A DNA stretch of 64,000 bases from Bacillota bacterium (GTDB lineage Bacteria; Bacillota; Negativicutes; Sporomusales; CTSoil-080), in contig JAGGAD010000010.1 of the NCBI GenBank assembly GCA_017889625.1, positions 1 through 64,000 on the forward strand, in the 5' to 3' direction. Position numbers and translations under genes: made by a program. This document shows positions 60,908 through 64,000 of the stretch, piece by piece (the first letter of the stretch is position 1; each line of letters starts with the position of its first letter). The notes below the pieces were generated by a model that was given only the letters and a program-made list of their open reading frames with translations, did no database searches and had not been told where the DNA came from.

Positions 60908-62188
60908 ATGAACCATATTTTTGACTATATTATGATCCCCATACAATTGATAATTATATTCTTTACGCTGTATTATTTTATTCTTGCTTTTTTTGGTTTG
61001 TGGCGTCGAAAAGAGAACAAAATACTAATACCGGAAAAGACCTTTGCGGTTATAGTAGCGGCGCACAACGAAGAAAATGTAATTGTCCAACTTATTGAAA
61101 ATCTTCATGTTTTAAATTATCCGCGGGAACTTTACGACATTTTTGTTGTGGCTGATAATTGTACTGATAGTACAGCGCAATTGTCGAGAAAGGCCGGAGC
61201 AATCGTTCATGAGCGGTTTAATGACGAAGATAAAGGCAAAGGCTACGCAATGGAGTGGATGTTTGCCAAGCTATTCAGGATGAAGCGAAAATATGCTGCC
61301 GTTGTTATTTTTGATGCGGATAATTTAGTCCATCCTAACTTTTTGCTGGAAATGAATAACCGTCTGTGTAAAGGCGAACAAGTAATTCAGGGATACCTTG
61401 ATGCAAAGAATCCTAATGACACTTGGGTTTCAGGAACCTTTGCCATTTCCTTTTGGTTGATTAATCATATTTGGCATTTAGCGAAATATAACTTAGGTTT
61501 GTCTAGCGCTTTGGGTGGGACTGGAATGTGTATTTCCACCAAAGTATTGCAAGAATTCGGTTGGGGTGCCACTTGTTTGACCGAGGATTTAGAATTTACG
61601 ATGAAGGTTCTGCTAAAAGGGATCAGGACTACCTGGGCTCATGAGGCTATTGTTTACGATGAGAAGCCGCTTACATTTAAACAGTCTTGGAACCAGCGCC
61701 GACGTTGGTCACAAGGTCATTTTGATGTGGCTGGGCGTTATATTCCACAGTTATTATATCAAGGAATAAAACGGCATGATTGGCGGCTGTTGGATGGAGT
61801 CTTGCAGTTGTTGCAAAATCATTTTTTGCTGATGTCGACCTTTTTTGTCATAATGAGTTATTTTAATCCGATGTTCCACTTGTATACCGATATATTGGTT
61901 ACTATTATTCCGTACCAAGTGTGGTCAATAATTGCAGTAGGTCAGTATGCTTTTCCGATTTTGGTGCTGGCAATTATTCGAGCTCGGCCAAAATCTTGGC
62001 TCTACCTTATTGTTTATCCGGTATTTGTTTATAGCCAAATACCAATCAGTATGTTAGGCTTCCTGCATCGTAAAGAACGGGTGTGGAGTCATACTCAGCA
62101 CACCAGAAGTATTAGCTATCAAGAAGTTGTACTGGCGGCTGAATCAGAGGAATTTCCGAAAGAAAATTTTCAAATAGCTGGTAAATAG
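60908..62188 (+). CDS. Family 2 glycosyltransferase, processive-type membrane protein
   Basis: GT2 enzyme, 426 aa. N-terminal membrane segment (8-32), catalytic domain with VIVAAHNEENVIVQLIENL, DNCTDSTAQL, IFDADNLVHPNFL (DxD-type), CLTEDLEFTMKVLLKG (catalytic Asp), and QRRRWSQGH (the Q/RxxRW motif of processive synthases such as IcaA or cellulose synthase). Three or so membrane segments follow (about 300-400). Probably builds an exopolysaccharide or glycolipid; the sugar is not determinable. AAAGGAG precedes the ATG. Confidence 0.9.
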   Translation: MNHIFDYIMIPIQLIIIFFTLYYFILAFFGLWRRKENKILIPEKTFAVIVAAHNEENVIVQLIENLHVLNYPRELYDIFVVADNCTDSTAQLSRKAGAIVHERFNDEDKGKGYAMEWMFAKLFRMKRKYAAVVIFDADNLVHPNFLLEMNNRLCKGEQVIQGYLDAKNPNDTWVSGTFAISFWLINHIWHLAKYNLGLSSALGGTGMCISTKVLQEFGWGATCLTEDLEFTMKVLLKGIRTTWAHEAIVYDEKPLTFKQSWNQRRRWSQGHFDVAGRYIPQLLYQGIKRHDWRLLDGVLQLLQNHFLLMSTFFVIMSYFNPMFHLYTDILVTIIPYQVWSIIAVGQYAFPILVLAIIRARPKSWLYLIVYPVFVYSQIPISMLGFLHRKERVWSHTQHTRSISYQEVVLAAESEEFPKENFQIAGK

Positions 62189-62214
62189 ATGAGTTAACAC
62201 TCATCTATTTTTAT
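62186..62214 (+). terminator. Glycosyltransferase gene terminator
   Basis: AGATGAGT/ACTCATCT with a 4-base loop, overlapping the stop codon and followed by ATTTTTA. Confidence 0.7.
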
Positions 62215-62242
62215 AAGCAATCACCGAGGAGGGAATATTACA

Positions 62243-62611
62243 ATGTACGAGTTGACAACGATAGTAGACTTTGAAGCGGCTCACCAACTGAGAAATTATC
62301 CGGGAAAATGCGCTCGCCTCCACGGACATAATTGGCAAGTGGAAGTAACCGTAGCCGGAAATAAACTGGATGAAATGGGAATGCTTATTGACTTTAAGGT
62401 CCTTAAACAAAAAGTGAATCAAGTCATTGAAGGTTTGGATCATTACTATCTAAATGAATTGGAAGCTTTTCGTGAAAATAACCCATCGGCTGAAAACATT
62501 TCTCAATATATTTATCAGACTTTAAAAAATAAGTTTATCCCAAATATAAAATTGTGTCAGGTAAAAGTATGGGAGTCACCGCGTTCGGCAGTAACTTATC
62601 GGGAGGATTAA
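62243..62611 (+). CDS. queD: 6-carboxy-5,6,7,8-tetrahydropterin synthase QueD
   Basis: First committed step from dihydroneopterin triphosphate to queuosine precursor, 122 aa. Zinc His residues in FEAAHQLRNYPGKC and LHGHNW; catalytic Cys in GKCARLHGHNW; Asp-His in GLDHYYLNEL and Glu in VKVWESP. GAGGAGGG precedes the ATG. queE follows after 3 bp; queC and queF are not in the window, and no preQ1 riboswitch is visible upstream. Confidence 0.96.
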   Translation: MYELTTIVDFEAAHQLRNYPGKCARLHGHNWQVEVTVAGNKLDEMGMLIDFKVLKQKVNQVIEGLDHYYLNELEAFRENNPSAENISQYIYQTLKNKFIPNIKLCQVKVWESPRSAVTYRED

Positions 62612-62614
62612 AGC

Positions 62615-63346
62615 GTGAAGGCTGTTAATGTAGTAGAAATATTCTCTTCCATTCAGGGAGAAGGAAAATATGCCGGCTGCCGTCAAGTTTTTGTGCGGTT
62701 GGCAGGATGTAATCTTACCTGTAGCTACTGTGATACTCCCGATTCAAGGAACACTGGGTTAGCCGGGACAATAGAATTAACGCCGGGTAAGCGCGATTTT
62801 GCCAAAATTTCCAATCCGGCTTCGCTGCAGGATATTGCCGGTCATATTAATCATCTATTAACATCACCCCATCACTCCGTAAGCTTTACCGGCGGCGAAC
62901 CGCTCTGCCAGGCTGAAGCGCTTGCTGAATTAATGGCAACCGTAAAAGGGCGTTGTTTCCTTGAAACAAATGGGACGCTGCCGGAAAAACTAAAGGCAGT
63001 ATTGCCATATACCGATATAATAAGCATGGACATTAAGCTGCCAAGCATTTCTGGGCGGGAGTACTGGCGCGAACACTATGAATTTTTGCGACTAGCCGCA
63101 GTTAAAGATGTTTTCGTCAAAGTCGTAGTAACAAAAGATACCATGCCAAGAGAATTTTCTAAGGCAATCCAGGTGGTCGCGGAAGTAGACCCAGAGATTT
63201 TGCTAGTTATCCAGCCGGTAACCCCGATAAATAATGTGGCCGGAGTATTGCCGGAAAAAATGCTGGAACTTCAGGCGGAAGCAATGAAGAGCCTGAGCGA
63301 TGTGAGAGTTATACCGCAAACCCATAAATTTATGGGTCAAATATAG
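62615..63346 (+). CDS. queE: 7-carboxy-7-deazaguanine synthase QueE (radical SAM)
   Basis: Radical SAM ring-contracting enzyme of queuosine synthesis, 243 aa. N-terminal FSSIQGEGKYAGCRQVFVR then the cluster motif CNLTCSYCDT (CxxxCxxC). SFTGGEPLCQ and METNG-like FLETNGTLP are typical, and the C-terminal RVIPQTHKFMG is conserved. The start is GTG with GAGGATT upstream, 3 bp after queD. surE follows 12 bp later. Confidence 0.96.
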   Translation: MKAVNVVEIFSSIQGEGKYAGCRQVFVRLAGCNLTCSYCDTPDSRNTGLAGTIELTPGKRDFAKISNPASLQDIAGHINHLLTSPHHSVSFTGGEPLCQAEALAELMATVKGRCFLETNGTLPEKLKAVLPYTDIISMDIKLPSISGREYWREHYEFLRLAAVKDVFVKVVVTKDTMPREFSKAIQVVAEVDPEILLVIQPVTPINNVAGVLPEKMLELQAEAMKSLSDVRVIPQTHKFMGQI

Positions 63347-63358
63347 GGGGGAGTTTTA

Positions 63359-64000
63359 TTGCGTATTCTGCTAACTAATGATGACGGTATTTTTGCGCCC
63401 GGAATCCAGGCGCTGTGGCAGGAATTAGCTAAAATCGGTGAAATAACTGTTGTTGCGCCGGATTCAGAACGCAGTGCTACCAGTCAGGCCATTACGGTTC
63501 ATCAACCAATACGGGTTGACCAACATTGTTTTGACAATGAGCGGGTTTCAGGTTGGCGCATCGGCGGGACTCCTACCGACTGTGTAAAAATAGCGGTGGA
63601 AGCGTTGCTTGATGAAAAACCCGATATTGTTGTTTCCGGAATAAATCAAGGGCCGAACCTTGGTACTGATGTGTTATACTCGGGGACAGTTAGTGCCGCG
63701 ATAGAGGGAGCCTTATTAGGGATTCCGGCGCTTGCGGTCTCATTAAATAGTTGGCAAGTCAGTGATTTTACCGTGGCGGCTAAATTCACCAGTAACTTAG
63801 TACTTACAACGCTGGCAAAAACTTTGCCGCCGAATACCCTGTTAAATGTAAATGTTCCTCCGTTAAAAAAGGAAGAAATCAGTGGCGTGGAAGTTACCCG
63901 GCTAGGGGTAATTGAATATGAAAATATCTTTGAACAACGAAAAGACCCACGGGGCCGGAGTTATTATTGGATGGGTGGCAAACCGGTTGCTGTCGATAAT
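63359..64000 (+). CDS. surE: 5'/3'-nucleotidase SurE (partial, runs off the window)
   Basis: Survival protein E, a metal-dependent nucleotidase. The frame opens at TTG 63359, with GGGGGGAG 6 bases upstream, and is open to the end (214 codons, 3' end missing). RILLTNDDGIFAPGIQAL carries the paired Asp metal ligands, followed by VVAPDSERSATSQAIT, GTPTDCVKIA, VVSGINQGPNLGTDVLYSGTVSAAIEGALLGIPALAVS, matching the family throughout. Confidence 0.96.
   Translation, partial: MRILLTNDDGIFAPGIQALWQELAKIGEITVVAPDSERSATSQAITVHQPIRVDQHCFDNERVSGWRIGGTPTDCVKIAVEALLDEKPDIVVSGINQGPNLGTDVLYSGTVSAAIEGALLGIPALAVSLNSWQVSDFTVAAKFTSNLVLTTLAKTLPPNTLLNVNVPPLKKEEISGVEVTRLGVIEYENIFEQRKDPRGRSYYWMGGKPVAVDN

Overview
The window looks like a chromosomal segment from an anaerobic, endospore-forming Firmicute. 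The best guess is a Negativicutes/Sporomusaceae-type organism. This rests on gene content (spoIIGA-sigE, SepF/DivIVA/YlmH division genes, a T-box ahead of ileS, an FMN riboswitch ahead of the rib operon, an O2-defence flavodiiron protein) and on the mycobacteria-like order fhaA-fhaB-phosphatase-rodA-pbpA-kinase. No database search was possible, so the taxon is inference. Almost all genes are chromosomal housekeeping genes. I see no prophage, insertion sequence, CRISPR array or rRNA.

Layout. 0.3-3.5 kb: an acyl-CoA dehydrogenase fused to an EtfA-like FAD domain and a rubredoxin, followed by a flavodiiron protein. 3.6-4.0 kb: two tRNAs with a broken tRNA-Glu between them. 4.0-6.8 kb: UvsE endonuclease, a tiny secreted Pro/His peptide, a possible structured RNA and two orphan proteins. 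7-16.5 kb: cell division and sporulation (ftsA, ftsZ, spoIIGA, sigE, then yggS, sepF, proC, ylmH, divIVA, yggU) interrupted by an MFS exporter on the other strand. 16.5-22.5 kb: T-box/ileS, a GNAT protein, an antitoxin with a truncated RelE-like toxin joined in frame to signal peptidase I, and a DedA protein. 22.6-27 kb (minus strand): aconitase, isocitrate dehydrogenase and a homocitrate/Re-citrate synthase family protein, a probable acetyl-CoA plus oxaloacetate to 2-oxoglutarate branch.

27.3-35.3 kb: a signalling and wall-growth operon (two FHA proteins, PP2C, FtsW/RodA, class B PBP, PASTA kinase, RsgA, Rpe). 35.3-39.6 kb: FMN riboswitch, ribD-ribE-ribBA-ribH and a phosphodiesterase. 39.7-44.9 kb: two paralogous LysR regulators divergent from an alcohol dehydrogenase/VOC/MFS set. 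45-48.8 kb: hslO, rpmB, a DUF1858 protein and recG. 48.8-53.7 kb: the accessory-looking part, with three small unrecognised genes and a large solitary PglX-type DNA methyltransferase. 53.8-64 kb: guaB, a polysaccharide deacetylase, PBP1A, a WecG/TagA glycosyltransferase, psd-pssA, a family 2 glycosyltransferase, queD-queE and the start of surE, which runs off the window end.

Most interesting items: the one-polypeptide acyl-CoA-dehydrogenase-to-rubredoxin chain beside its likely oxygen-reducing acceptor; the orphan PglX-like methyltransferase with unknown small genes; the toxin-signal peptidase reading-frame fusion; a promoter-to-terminator interval at 5432-5780 that may encode a structured RNA; and small genes (a 51-residue secreted peptide, surE) that a simple ORF scan would miss.
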